A stretch of 64,000 nt of DNA, taken from the NCBI RefSeq assembly GCF_965233615.1, contig NZ_OZ247495.1. One strand, written 5' to 3'. The DNA is from Pelagibius sp028280305 (GTDB lineage: Bacteria; Pseudomonadota; Alphaproteobacteria; Kiloniellales; Kiloniellaceae). Of the stretch, positions 24,658 through 33,291 are shown piece after piece. The position numbers and the translations under genes are program-made. Positions within the stretch are counted from its first letter, which is position 1, and every line of letters begins with the position of its first letter. The notes beneath the pieces are model-generated. The model was given only the letters and a program-made list of their open reading frames with translations. It was not told the origin of the DNA and did not search any database.

Positions 24658-25893
24658 ATGAAGGTTTCTGAGGCGCTTAGTCGCATATCGCGACGCGATC
24701 TGTTCAAGCTCACTGGCCAGTTCGGGCTTAGCTCAACTCTGTTTGCGGCCGGCACCCTCGGTGGCGCGGTCAGCGTCGCTTCTTTGGCCAAGGCCGCTGA
24801 ATCGACCTACAACAAGCGCTTCGCCAAGGAAGCCAAACACACGCTGAAACTCGGCGCTGCTGGCTTCAACCCCCGCAATCTGCTGATCGAGCGCGCCGGC
24901 GTGTTGGAGTTCGCACGCGATCTGGAAGAACGCACCGAAGGCGAGATCCGCGTCGAGTTCATCGGCGACAACCAGATCTGCGGCCAGCTCAACTGTGTTG
25001 AAAAGGCGCAGCTTGGCATCGTCGACATGTATGCCGCCTCGACCCAGAATTCGGCCGGCGGTGCGCCCTACCTGAACGTCCTCGACTACGCCTACATGTT
25101 CCCGAGCCGGGCCTCGCAGTACTACTTCCTCTACAGCCCGGAGAGTCAGAGGATCCTGCGTGACCCCTTCGAGAAGCGTCACGGCCTGAAGTTCCTGTTC
25201 TCCCACGCCGAATTGCGCGGCATCCAGCTGGGCCTCCAGGCGCAGGAAAAGCCGACGGTCACCAAGCTGGAAGAGCTGTTCGGCACCAAGAATCGCGTCA
25301 CGGGCACGCAGCTCGGCCGTATCGCGATGCAGCTTCTCAACCTCAACCCGGTTCCGGTTGCCTGGGAAGAGACGCTGGACGGATTGAAGCAGGGCCTCAT
25401 TGACGGCGCCGAGACCTGGGCTTCGGCGGTTGCTTATGCCAACATGTCGCCGGTGGTTTCGCAGTCGGTCGACCTGAAGTTCTTCTGCGGCACCGAACAT
25501 ACCGCCATGTCGGCCAAGGTTTTCGATGGGCTGGAGCCGCACCTGCAGGACGCGGTGATGGAAGCGGCCTATCTGACACAGGTCCATGTGCAGGCGGCCA
25601 ACGAGGCGGCCCTGGTCAACACGGTCGGTTACTCCGACCCGCAGCTTCCCGATACCATCTTCGCCCAGAACGATGTCCGCGTAGCCTTCCTGGCGGACGA
25701 CCAGATCAAGATGGCCGAAGAGATGTGCTCGCCGGAGTACAATCCCGAGCCCTGGGCGCAGTGGCGCGAGCGTCTCAACAACTGGTCCGGTGGCATCGAT
25801 ACCTACACCGATATCTACAACGTTGCCCGCGAAATCCCCGCCGATATGAAGGCGGAGAATGTCGAGCCGCGACGCTGGTGGCGTTCTGCCTGA
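24658..25893 (+). CDS. TRAP transporter solute-binding protein (DctP family)
   Basis: The 411-residue periplasmic receptor starts with a twin-arginine signal (SRRDLFKLTGQFG, residues 11-23) and is probably cleaved after SLAKAAES. The DctP core is seen in LKLGAAGFNP and RVEFIGDNQICGQLNCVEKA, where the two cysteines are close together, and the carboxylate-binding Arg in TKNRVTGTQLGRIAMQ near residue 215. It is longer than the TakP-like receptor at 6344 and of a different branch. A very strong ribosome binding site GGGAGG precedes it. It is first in the dctPQM-iclR operon and divergent from the GMC dehydrogenase. Confidence 0.9.
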   Translation: MKVSEALSRISRRDLFKLTGQFGLSSTLFAAGTLGGAVSVASLAKAAESTYNKRFAKEAKHTLKLGAAGFNPRNLLIERAGVLEFARDLEERTEGEIRVEFIGDNQICGQLNCVEKAQLGIVDMYAASTQNSAGGAPYLNVLDYAYMFPSRASQYYFLYSPESQRILRDPFEKRHGLKFLFSHAELRGIQLGLQAQEKPTVTKLEELFGTKNRVTGTQLGRIAMQLLNLNPVPVAWEETLDGLKQGLIDGAETWASAVAYANMSPVVSQSVDLKFFCGTEHTAMSAKVFDGLEPHLQDAVMEAAYLTQVHVQAANEAALVNTVGYSDPQLPDTIFAQNDVRVAFLADDQIKMAEEMCSPEYNPEPWAQWRERLNNWSGGIDTYTDIYNVAREIPADMKAENVEPRRWWRSA

Positions 25894-25906
25894 TTATCGG
25901 CAAAGA

Positions 25907-25940
25907 TAACGAGGCGACTCCGGGGGGAGTCGCCTCGTTA
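25907..25940 (+). promoter_or_regulatory. Strong hairpin between dctP and dctQ
   Basis: TAACGAGGCGACTCC pairs perfectly with GGAGTCGCCTCGTTA around a GGGG loop, giving a 15-bp stem. No T-run follows. Such hairpins after a binding-protein gene usually stabilise its mRNA or partly terminate, giving more receptor than permease. Confidence 0.8.
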
Positions 25941-25991
25941 TAACAAAGAGCAGGAAGCCGGCTCGAACCGGCTCCGCGGGAGGAAAGCCAG

Positions 25992-26660
25992 ATGGGGACC
26001 CTTTTTGCCGAATCCGGCGAGATTATCAGCGCAGTTTTCTCGAATGATGCCTGGATGATCAGCCAGGCGATGCGCGGCAACGGCGTCTGGTTGCTGGGCT
26101 TCTTCGTGACCTTGATCGGCGGCGGCGCCGTTCTGGCCGTTTACCGCTACGTACCGCTCATCGATCGCCACCTGGAACGCAGCGTGATGGTCTGGACCTA
26201 TCTGATTATCGGCGCGATCATCTTCGTCGAGGTGTTCCGGCGTTTCATCCTGAACGAACAGGTGCCCTGGTCGACCACACTGCCGCCTTTCCTCTTTCTG
26301 ATCATGACCTGGTTCGGGTGTTCCTATAACGTGCGTCTGCGGACCCATCTGGCCTTCAACGAGTTCCGCATGAACCTGCCGCGCAGTGGCCAGATGTTCT
26401 GCCTCGCCCTCGATGCCTTGCTCTGGCTGGTGCTTTGCTGGATCGTTGTCGTCACCTCGACGAAGGTTGCCGCCAATTCGGCCGCCAACTTCCAGATCCT
26501 GCTCGGCACCGATGATGTGCTTCAATGGTGGTTCCTCATTACCGTTCCCATCAGTTTCATTCTGATGGCGGCGCGGGTGCTGGAAAACCTGCTGGAGGAC
26601 ATCGGCAACTATCGCTCCGGCGCGCCGCTGATCGAACAAGCCGTCATCGGCGGGGATTGA
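25992..26660 (+). CDS. TRAP transporter small permease (DctQ family)
   Basis: The 222-residue inner-membrane protein has about five hydrophobic helices with the DctQ region starting near residue 65 (RSVMVWTYLIIGAIIFVEVF) and the family core TLPPFLFLIMTWFGCSYNVR near residue 95. It is somewhat longer than usual because of an extra N-terminal helix before the four-helix core. It connects the receptor with the large permease. It sits 99 bp after dctP, across the strong hairpin, and 10 bp before dctM. The ribosome binding site is GGGAGGAAAG. Confidence 0.88.
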   Translation: MGTLFAESGEIISAVFSNDAWMISQAMRGNGVWLLGFFVTLIGGGAVLAVYRYVPLIDRHLERSVMVWTYLIIGAIIFVEVFRRFILNEQVPWSTTLPPFLFLIMTWFGCSYNVRLRTHLAFNEFRMNLPRSGQMFCLALDALLWLVLCWIVVVTSTKVAANSAANFQILLGTDDVLQWWFLITVPISFILMAARVLENLLEDIGNYRSGAPLIEQAVIGGD

Positions 26661-26670
26661 GGAGAGCAAG

Positions 26671-28035
26671 ATGACTGACGGAACCTGGGTCACCCTCATC
26701 TCCATCGGCGTAACGCTGCTCTTCATGTTCGGGGTGCCGGTCTTCCTGGTGATCGCCTATTGGGTGATCGGCTGCAGCTTTGTGCTGGGCATGACGCTGG
26801 ACAACATCGGCGCGGCTTTGTCCGACGTCTTTACCGACGGTTTCGCGCTGCTGGCGATGCCGCTTTTCATTCTCACCGGCGATCTGATCAACAAGTCCGG
26901 TATCGCCCGAAGACTGTCTGACTTCGCCTATTCCTGTCTCGGCTGGCTGCGCGGCGGTCTGGCCATGGCCAGCATCGGCGCCTGCGGCCTCTTTGCGGCG
27001 ATCTCCGGCTCGAACTCCGCCACCACGGCGACCATCGGTTCGATGCTGCACCCCGAGATGGTCAAGGGCGGTTATGACGAGCGCTTCTCAGCGGCAACCG
27101 CTGCCGCCGGCGGCACGGTGGGTATCATCATCCCGCCGTCGATCATCTTCATCGTCTACGGCTTCCTGATGAACCTGCCGATTTCGGATCTCTTCGTGGC
27201 CGGCATCATTCCCGGTGCGATGATGGTTATCGGCATGCAGTTGGCCTGCTGGATCATCTGCCGGATCAACGGCTGGGGACACCTGATCCAACTGCAGGTG
27301 AGCCGTGTTCTGAAAACCGCTTTCGGCGCCTGGCTCGGGTTCTTTGCCATCGGACTGGTTCTCTGGGGCATCTACACCGGCAAGTTCTCACCGACCGAAG
27401 CGGCCGGCGTCACCGTCGGCTTCTGCATCATCGTCGGCGTGGTCTCGTTGCCGCTCTATCGGCTCATGGGCTCGATGGATCCGGACCGCCCGGTCGCGGA
27501 AAAAGGCTACAGCGAGATGCTTGTCGTCGAAGGGTTCAAGCTGACCGAGATCCCTTCGATCACCATGCGCTCGGCGCAGATCACCGGCATTCTCGCGCCC
27601 TTGATCGCCGTCTCCGTGGTGATGCAGCAGATTCTCTCATTGCTGGGTGCGCAGCAGGTCATCGGTGATTTCGTGACCGGCATGGGCGGCTATCACGCGG
27701 TGCTGTTCACGGCAATGGCGATCGTCTTCGTCTCCGGGATGATTCTCGAGAGTCTGCCGGTGACCATTATCCTGGCGCCGATTCTGGCGCCGATTGCCGC
27801 TTCGGTTGGCATCGACCCCATCCACTTCTCGGTGATCTTCCTGGTCGGCGCTTCGATCGGCTTTGTAACGCCGCCCTATGGATTGAATCTCTATGTTGCA
27901 AGCGGCGTGACCGGCGTTCCCTATTTCCGATTGTTGAAGTTCATTCTGCCCTACCTGGGTTCCTTGATCGCTGTCTGGATCGTCGTCGCACTGACGCCGG
28001 AGCTGGCAACGTTCTTGTTGCCGAACCGGGGGTGA
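26671..28035 (+). CDS. TRAP transporter large permease (DctM family)
   Basis: The 454-residue inner-membrane protein of about eleven or twelve helices carries the ion-coupled transport path. The family motifs are visible: AMPLFILTGDLINKSGIA near residue 72, FAAISGSNSATTATIGSMLHP near residue 108, and GGTVGIIIPPSIIFIVYGF near residue 148. It starts 10 bp after dctQ with ribosome binding site GGAGAG and is followed by iclR after 15 bp. The length is in the normal range for DctM. Confidence 0.93.
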   Translation: MTDGTWVTLISIGVTLLFMFGVPVFLVIAYWVIGCSFVLGMTLDNIGAALSDVFTDGFALLAMPLFILTGDLINKSGIARRLSDFAYSCLGWLRGGLAMASIGACGLFAAISGSNSATTATIGSMLHPEMVKGGYDERFSAATAAAGGTVGIIIPPSIIFIVYGFLMNLPISDLFVAGIIPGAMMVIGMQLACWIICRINGWGHLIQLQVSRVLKTAFGAWLGFFAIGLVLWGIYTGKFSPTEAAGVTVGFCIIVGVVSLPLYRLMGSMDPDRPVAEKGYSEMLVVEGFKLTEIPSITMRSAQITGILAPLIAVSVVMQQILSLLGAQQVIGDFVTGMGGYHAVLFTAMAIVFVSGMILESLPVTIILAPILAPIAASVGIDPIHFSVIFLVGASIGFVTPPYGLNLYVASGVTGVPYFRLLKFILPYLGSLIAVWIVVALTPELATFLLPNRG

Positions 28036-28050
28036 CGGGGAGGCGTCTCG

Positions 28051-28842
28051 GTGAAAGTCGTGGAGTTGAATACGAAGAACGATACGATCCCGACCAACCT
28101 TCGCCTGCTCTTGATTCTGGAGGAGATTTCCCGGGTTGGCATACCGATAACCCCGACTGAGCTGAACGCTCAGTTGGGCTTGCCGAAGCCGACAATTCAC
28201 CGCCTTTTTGCCACGCTCGAAGCGGAGGGTTTTCTGCAGCGCGATGTCGACGGGCGTTCCTACACCCCCGGCAGCCGGCTGAGAAAGCTCTCGACCAACG
28301 TTCTCTCGTCGCTTCGTGTCCGCACCGCCCGCCTCTCCGTGCTCAATGCGCTGGCCGAGAAGATCGGCGAGACCTGTAACATCACCTTGCCCGATCGCGA
28401 AGGCATGCTTTATCTCGACCGCGTCGAGACCAAGTGGCCACTGCGTATTCAGCTGCCGGTCGGCACCATGGTGCCATTCCATTGCACCGCCAGCGGGAAG
28501 CTTTACCTGAGCAGCCTGCCCAAGACGGCGCGCAATACCTTGCTGACCAATCTCAGCCTGGCTGCCAGGACACCGAACACCATCACCGATGTCACGCTGT
28601 TGAATGGCGCTTTGGATCGCATACGAGCCGACAAGATCGGCACGGATGATGAGGAGTTCCTCGACGGCATGGTCGCGGTTGCGGTGCCGGTCAACGACTC
28701 CGAAGGCCGGCTTTTTGCCACGCTCGCGGTGCACGCGCCGCGTCTGCGCATGTCACTCGACGATGCGAAGGCCCATATCCCGGTGCTACGGGAGGCCGCT
28801 AACCAGCTTGCGGCCCTGACCGACGCCCGCCAGCAGGACTGA
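28051..28842 (+). CDS. IclR family transcriptional regulator
   Basis: The 263-residue regulator has an N-terminal winged helix-turn-helix (ITPTELNAQLGLPKPTIHRL, residues about 34-53) and a C-terminal IclR ligand domain (residues about 85-255) with the typical KWPLRIQLPVGTMVPFHCTA. It starts at a GTG, 15 bp after dctM with GGGGAGG upstream, so it belongs to the TRAP operon and probably senses the imported compound or its oxidation product. The palindrome at 24610-24626 is a plausible target. Confidence 0.9.
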   Translation: MKVVELNTKNDTIPTNLRLLLILEEISRVGIPITPTELNAQLGLPKPTIHRLFATLEAEGFLQRDVDGRSYTPGSRLRKLSTNVLSSLRVRTARLSVLNALAEKIGETCNITLPDREGMLYLDRVETKWPLRIQLPVGTMVPFHCTASGKLYLSSLPKTARNTLLTNLSLAARTPNTITDVTLLNGALDRIRADKIGTDDEEFLDGMVAVAVPVNDSEGRLFATLAVHAPRLRMSLDDAKAHIPVLREAANQLAALTDARQQD

Positions 28843-28883
28843 GCCCGGCAGACATTAGACCGAAAGGACTGGGAACTGAGTGC

Positions 28884-29882
28884 CTAAAGCCCCAGTGCCG
28901 GGCGCTCGCCGTGCAGGGTATCGATCAGCCTGTGGGGCAGGGTGAACTCGGCGGCAAGACGGCGGACGTCCTCTTCGGCGTGGTCCAGGGAGCGGTGCAG
29001 CCGCCCGATCTCGAAGAGATTGCGGTCCTGCGGAATGGCGATCAGGAAGCGTCCGTCCATGAAGGCGCAGTTGAGCGCTTTCCGGCCCACCATGTTGGTG
29101 ATGGCCAGCAGCGAATCGAGAAACGCAGGCTGCAGCAGGACAAGGGCTTCATCCGGTTGATCGCTGTAGACCTGATAGCGCTCTTCGAAAGCCTCGTGAT
29201 CCAGCGGTACCGGCGAGAGATTTGTCAGTTTGTCGCGCAGCAAATCGACCGCCCAGTTGCCCAGGCTGCCTTTGTCGGCGACCAGGAGCACACTGCAGGA
29301 GAATGCGCGCGGCACTGAGATCTCGCAGAGTAGGCCGCTGAAGACCTTGCGGCTCTTGCGCTTGCCGCTGCTGCGCCGGCTCTGTCTGAGCCGCGCCTCG
29401 ACCATGCGAAAGTCCGTATCGCGGTAGCGGCCGACAATCAGGTCCTCGAGCTTTGCCCGGTTGAAGCCGGTGATCACGCCGCTGCTTGTGAAACGCGACA
29501 ACTCGAAGCCTTTGCCCGGGTCGCGGTGATATTCGATGCCCCCAAGGAAACGGCGCAGCGGTTCCACCACCAGGTCCCGCAGAGCCGAGCGGTGTTTTCG
29601 GCCCGGCGCCCGCACGAAGTAGAATCCGGCCAGCAAACCGGTGACGGCGACCAGAACGGCCAAGAGGATCTGGCCGCTCCAGGCGACGGCGATGCCTGCA
29701 ACAACGGCGATGACAAAAGCAAGGCCGGCGGCCCGTGTATAGCTTGCGCGCAGCCGTTCCTTACGGGCTTCTTCCAGTTCCGGCAGCCCCGGCGCGATCT
29801 CCTCGGCGAAGAAATCGGCAAAGCTGCGCCCGTCGTCCATCTTGCTCCCCGTGTCGTCTATCTTGCTCACAGAGTCGTCCAT
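28884..29882 (-). CDS. DUF3137 family membrane-anchored protein
   Basis: The 332-residue protein has two adjacent hydrophobic segments (about residues 50-90), then a soluble DUF3137 domain with GIEYHRDPGKGF, FSGLLCEISVPRAF and FEERYQVYSDQPDEALVLL. The acidic N-terminus holds a triple near-repeat (MDDSVSKIDDTGSKMDDG). The family is of unknown function and occurs in many Alphaproteobacteria. The start is uncertain because three in-frame ATG or GTG codons lie in the repeat. It lies 17 bp downstream of gluQ on the same strand and is likely co-transcribed with it. Confidence 0.75.
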   Translation of the reverse strand: MDDSVSKIDDTGSKMDDGRSFADFFAEEIAPGLPELEEARKERLRASYTRAAGLAFVIAVVAGIAVAWSGQILLAVLVAVTGLLAGFYFVRAPGRKHRSALRDLVVEPLRRFLGGIEYHRDPGKGFELSRFTSSGVITGFNRAKLEDLIVGRYRDTDFRMVEARLRQSRRSSGKRKSRKVFSGLLCEISVPRAFSCSVLLVADKGSLGNWAVDLLRDKLTNLSPVPLDHEAFEERYQVYSDQPDEALVLLQPAFLDSLLAITNMVGRKALNCAFMDGRFLIAIPQDRNLFEIGRLHRSLDHAEEDVRRLAAEFTLPHRLIDTLHGERPALGL

Positions 29883-29899
29883 TGCTGTTGTTCCTCAAA

Positions 29900-30832
29900 T
29901 CAACCGGCTGAACCGATCTCCTCCGGCAGGCCGGTCATGGCGATCACTGCTTCGGCGCTGTGGCCGGCGGCGCGCAGGCTGCGGATCGAAAGAGCGTCGT
30001 GGCGTTTGGCCAGGCGCTTGCCGTTTTCGTCGGTCAGCAGACGGTGATGATGATAGTCCGGCACCGGCAGGTCCAGCAGGTGCTGCAGCAGGCGGTGAAC
30101 ATGGCTGGCTTCGAAGAGGTCTTCGCCGCGGGTCACCAGGGTGATTCCCTGGGCCGCGTCGTCGACCACCACCGACAGATGATAGCTTGCCGCGACGTCC
30201 TTGCGGGTGATCACCACATCGCCCTGGGGCCGGGGGTCGCAGGTTTGGGTGCCGCGTGTCCGGTCGTGCCAGGTGAGGCGCGCGCCCTGTTCGGCTTCCG
30301 CCATGGCCAGCGCTTTCTCGGTATCGAGGCGAAGGGCATGGGCCTCGCCGGCGGCAATGCGCCGGGCGCGCGTGTCCGCGTCCAGTGCCCGGCAAGTGCC
30401 GGGGTAGACCGTCTCGCCGGGGCCGTGCGGGGCGGCGCCGGCGCGGGCGATTTCCGCAGCGATGTCCTTGCGGGTGCAGAAACAGGGATAGATTACGCCG
30501 CCTGCCTGCAGGCGTTCGACCGCCAGGGCATAGTCGCCTTGGCATTCGGACTGGCGGCGCAAGGGCTGTGCCCAACTGAGGCCGAGCCAGGCGAGGTCTT
30601 CGAAGATGGCGGCCTCGAACGCGGGTCGCGCGCGCTCGATGTCGATATCGTCGATGCGCAGCAGGAAGCGGCCGCCACGCGCCTCTGCGGCATGGGCGGT
30701 GAACAGCGCCGAGTAGGCATGGCCCAGATGCAGATAGCCGCTGGGCGAGGGCGCAAAGCGCGTGATTTCGGCCCGGGATGAGTTTTTGCCCGGAGATGCG
30801 CTTTCGGCCGGAGATACATTTTCAGCGGTCAT
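29900..30832 (-). CDS. gluQ: Glutamyl-Q tRNA(Asp) synthetase
   Basis: GluQRS is a truncated glutamyl-tRNA synthetase that attaches Glu to queuosine 34 of tRNA(Asp). The 310-residue protein has the adenylate-site motif FAPSPSGYLHLGHA near residue 28 and the variant KMSKS in GKRLAKR near residue 270. It has no anticodon-binding domain, the defining truncation. The zinc-region cysteines appear as CFCTRKD near residue 115 with a further Cys in YPGTCRAL. The N-terminal 20 residues before EITRFAPSP are longer than usual, so a start at a later codon is possible. It faces an AlkA-like gene divergently over 39 bp. Confidence 0.9.
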   Translation of the reverse strand: MTAENVSPAESASPGKNSSRAEITRFAPSPSGYLHLGHAYSALFTAHAAEARGGRFLLRIDDIDIERARPAFEAAIFEDLAWLGLSWAQPLRRQSECQGDYALAVERLQAGGVIYPCFCTRKDIAAEIARAGAAPHGPGETVYPGTCRALDADTRARRIAAGEAHALRLDTEKALAMAEAEQGARLTWHDRTRGTQTCDPRPQGDVVITRKDVAASYHLSVVVDDAAQGITLVTRGEDLFEASHVHRLLQHLLDLPVPDYHHHRLLTDENGKRLAKRHDALSIRSLRAAGHSAEAVIAMTGLPEEIGSAG

Positions 30833-30871
30833 GCGATTGGCCCTAAGGCTTTAGGGCGCTAAAGTCCAGCC

Positions 30872-31564
30872 ATGATCCCAAAACAAGAAGCAACGCAAGC
30901 GCCCGAAGCAGAGCAGGGGCCGCCCCCCGACGAGCGGTTGCGCCCGGCCATGGAAGCACTGGCGCAGTGCGATGCAGACATGGCGGCGGCCTATGCACGC
31001 TGCGGCCTGCCGCCGGAGCGCAGCAGCGAACCGGGCTTTGCCGGCCTGATCCGCATGATTGCCGGCCAGCAGGTCTCGGTGCAGTCGGCCCGCGCCATCG
31101 TGACCCGCCTGGAGGAGAAAGCCGACCCGCTGACGGCCGAAGAGTTTCTGCGCCTTAACGAAGACGACCTGAAAGCGGTCGGCTTCAGCCGGCCCAAGAT
31201 GCGCTACGGCCGTATCCTGGCTGAGGAGATCGTCGGCGGCGGTCTCGACATCGACGGCCTGGTGGCGCTGGACGATGCCGCGGCAATCGCCGCCCTGACC
31301 CGGATCAAGGGCATCGGGCCCTGGACCGCGGAGATCTATCTGCTCTTTGCCCTCGGCCGGCCGGATGTCTGGCCGGTCGACGATCTGGCGCTCTGTATCG
31401 CGGCCCAGCACCTGAAGGGCCTGGCGGAGCGCCCGGACCGCAAGGCGATGTTGACTTTGGGCGAGCCATGGCGTCCCTTCCGCAGCGCGGCGGCGCGCTT
31501 TCTCTGGCATCTCTACCGTCATCCCGGCGTTGCCCTGGGCCGCGGGGTCAAGCGCAGCGCCTGA
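30872..31564 (+). CDS. DNA-3-methyladenine glycosylase II (AlkA-like, HhH-GPD)
   Basis: The 230-residue enzyme removes alkylated bases from DNA. The helix-hairpin-helix is visible in RIKGIGPWTAEIYLL near residue 148, and the catalytic Asp in WPVDDLAL about 20 residues later, at the expected spacing. It lacks the iron-sulfur cluster cysteines of Nth and MutY. The first 25 residues are rich in Glu, Pro and Gln and probably disordered. It is divergent from gluQ and followed by an esterase gene after 73 bp; the two could share a transcript. Confidence 0.9.
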   Translation: MIPKQEATQAPEAEQGPPPDERLRPAMEALAQCDADMAAAYARCGLPPERSSEPGFAGLIRMIAGQQVSVQSARAIVTRLEEKADPLTAEEFLRLNEDDLKAVGFSRPKMRYGRILAEEIVGGGLDIDGLVALDDAAAIAALTRIKGIGPWTAEIYLLFALGRPDVWPVDDLALCIAAQHLKGLAERPDRKAMLTLGEPWRPFRSAAARFLWHLYRHPGVALGRGVKRSA

Positions 31565-31637
31565 ATCCGTCTCCGGTCAGGAGACCTGCAGCAAACCATT
31601 GACCGGGATCAGACCGGCAAGAGGAGACAACAGCGCG

Positions 31638-32327
31638 ATGCAATCCCCCGAAAGCGGCCTGGAACTCGACGGCCCGCGTCATGATCCCGAATCCGGCGAG
31701 CCGGCGGTTGGCCTGATTGTGTTGCTGCACGGGCTGGGGGCGGACGGCAACGATCTGATCTCGCTGGCGCCGATGCTGGCGCCGGTGCTGCCGGGCGTCG
31801 CTTTCGTGTCGCCCCATGCCCCCTTTCCCTGCGACATGGCACCCATGGGGCGGCAGTGGTTCAGTCTCCAGGACTATTCGGACGAGGCGATCCTGGTGGG
31901 CGTGCAGAAGGTTGCGCCGATCCTGAACGCCTTTCTCGATGCGGAACTGGCCAAGCGCGGCCTGCAGGAGAACCAGATGGCGCTGCTGGGATTTTCCCAG
32001 GGCACCATGACCGCGCTGCACGTGGCCCTGCGCCGGCCACGGCCCTGTGCTGCCGTAATCGGGTTTTCAGGCGCCCTGGTGAAACCGGCGTTGCTGGCTG
32101 ATGAACTCGTCAGCCGGCCGCCGGTCACCCTGATCCATGGTGAAGCAGACCCCGTGGTGCCTTTCCCCGCCCTGCCCGCGGCGGAGGCGGCGCTCAAGGC
32201 CAAGGGCGTGCCGGTCAGCGTGCTCGCGCGGCCGGGCCTGCAGCATGGGATCGATCAGGAAGGACTGGAGTTCGCCGTCCTGGCGCTGCACCGCCACCTT
32301 GTCGCTGGGAACGGCGGCCCGGCCTGA
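31638..32327 (+). CDS. Phospholipase/carboxylesterase family alpha/beta hydrolase
   Basis: The 229-residue cytoplasmic serine hydrolase belongs to the abhydrolase_2 family. The oxyanion region LLHGLGADGNDLISLAP is near residue 30, the nucleophile Ser in LLGFSQGTMTA near residue 120, Asp in HGEADPVVPF near residue 175 and His in GLQHGID near residue 205. These enzymes hydrolyse lysophospholipid or other short esters. The ATG at 31638 is favoured over an upstream in-frame start because it gives the usual length and has GAGGAG before it. Confidence 0.9.
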   Translation: MQSPESGLELDGPRHDPESGEPAVGLIVLLHGLGADGNDLISLAPMLAPVLPGVAFVSPHAPFPCDMAPMGRQWFSLQDYSDEAILVGVQKVAPILNAFLDAELAKRGLQENQMALLGFSQGTMTALHVALRRPRPCAAVIGFSGALVKPALLADELVSRPPVTLIHGEADPVVPFPALPAAEAALKAKGVPVSVLARPGLQHGIDQEGLEFAVLALHRHLVAGNGGPA

Positions 32328-32352
32328 TCCGCTCCGGCCTGATCCGCTCCGG

Positions 32353-32802
32353 TCAGAGCGCCTGAAGTTCGGCGCCCCAAACCCCGTTTGCGCTTTGGAC
32401 TCTCGTTCCTTCGCGCCTGAGATCGCCCCGATCCTGAGAGTGTTGCTGCGATGCCGGTTGTGCCTGGGGCGCCGGTTCCCGCTCATCCTGGGTTTGAGGC
32501 TCCCGTCTCAGGCTTGCGGGTTCGAAGACCTCGTAGAGCTTCGAGGCCGGGACCGAGATCGCCTTGCCGGCCGTCGCCGCTTCGATCTTTGAACACAGCA
32601 GGCGTCCGGCAATGACCGCTTCTTCCTCGCCCTCCCAGAGGCAGAGAACGGCGTATTCGCCGTAGCGCTTGTCGCAGAAGTAGGTGGCGGACTGATAGCC
32701 CGGCAGCTTCTCCATCTCCGACGACAGCAGGCCGGCGAAGTCTTCGGCACTGGTGTGATCGTCCGGTCTGATTGTCAGCATGATCAAGCGTGCATACATC
32801 AT
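32353..32802 (-). CDS. Small protein with antibiotic-biosynthesis-monooxygenase-like fold
   Basis: The 149-residue protein has a dimeric alpha-beta barrel-like first half (MYARLIMLTIRPDD, then LPGYQSATYFCDKRYGEYAV and LCLWEGEEEA), resembling ABM-domain proteins of unknown role. The C-terminal third (after about residue 100) is rich in Gln, Glu, Arg and Ser and likely disordered. A strong ribosome binding site AGAGGGG supports the start at 32802. It converges with the esterase gene over 25 bp. The function is unknown. Confidence 0.65.
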   Translation of the reverse strand: MMYARLIMLTIRPDDHTSAEDFAGLLSSEMEKLPGYQSATYFCDKRYGEYAVLCLWEGEEEAVIAGRLLCSKIEAATAGKAISVPASKLYEVFEPASLRREPQTQDEREPAPQAQPASQQHSQDRGDLRREGTRVQSANGVWGAELQAL

Positions 32803-32941
32803 TCGTCACCCCTCTGACGCACTGAGCCTGTCGCCGCTGGCCCTTTTCGGGCCGGCGCCCGGTTTTCACCGCAGGCGTGCTTTTGCTTTGGTTGGTTTGT
32901 TGTGATGGCCGCCCCAGGATGGGCGGTTTCACCTCCGCGTA

Positions 32942-32984
32942 CCGCCGCTCAGGCGGGCTTCCTTCTGTCCCGCCGCTCAGGCGG
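32942..32984. repeat. Two copies of a 15-bp hairpin repeat
   Basis: CCGCCGCTCAGGCGG occurs at 32942-32956 and again at 32970-32984. Each is itself a short stem (CCGCC/GGCGG). The second copy covers the stop codon of the small gene at 32977, so the pair may end its transcript. Confidence 0.7.
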
Positions 32985-33150
32985 CTCGGTACTCCCCAGT
33001 CGCCGGTTCTTGCGCGCCGGCATTTCCGGCAACAGGCAGTGCAGCCTGCCAGGGCCCTATGGTCTGACGGTCTTCCACGCGCTGTTCGGTCTTCGCGGCG
33101 TCGACTTCCTCATAGCTTCTGAGGCGGCGTGTCAGGTAGGGGCTGGGCAT
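32977..33150 (-). CDS. Small hypothetical protein, 57 residues
   Basis: The short frame starts MPSPYLTRRLRSYEEVDAA with GGAGAAGG just upstream of the ATG at 33150, and ends in a hairpin repeat. It is hydrophilic, with no signal peptide or cysteine. It lies in the gap between the ABM-like gene and the LysR gene. I do not recognise it. The evidence is the good ribosome binding site and a protein-like composition, so it is a moderate call only. Confidence 0.45.
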   Translation of the reverse strand: MPSPYLTRRLRSYEEVDAAKTEQRVEDRQTIGPWQAALPVAGNAGAQEPATGEYRAA

Positions 33151-33291
33151 CTGCCTTCTCCAATCTGGTGAATTGCCTCCCGTTCCCATAACAAAGGTAT
33201 TTTCCAGCCGACTTGAAGCGTCGATTTACGTATAGTGTCTATGCAGAAACATATAGGCTTGTTAAGGATTGCAGGTGTTTGGAGGGGCGGC

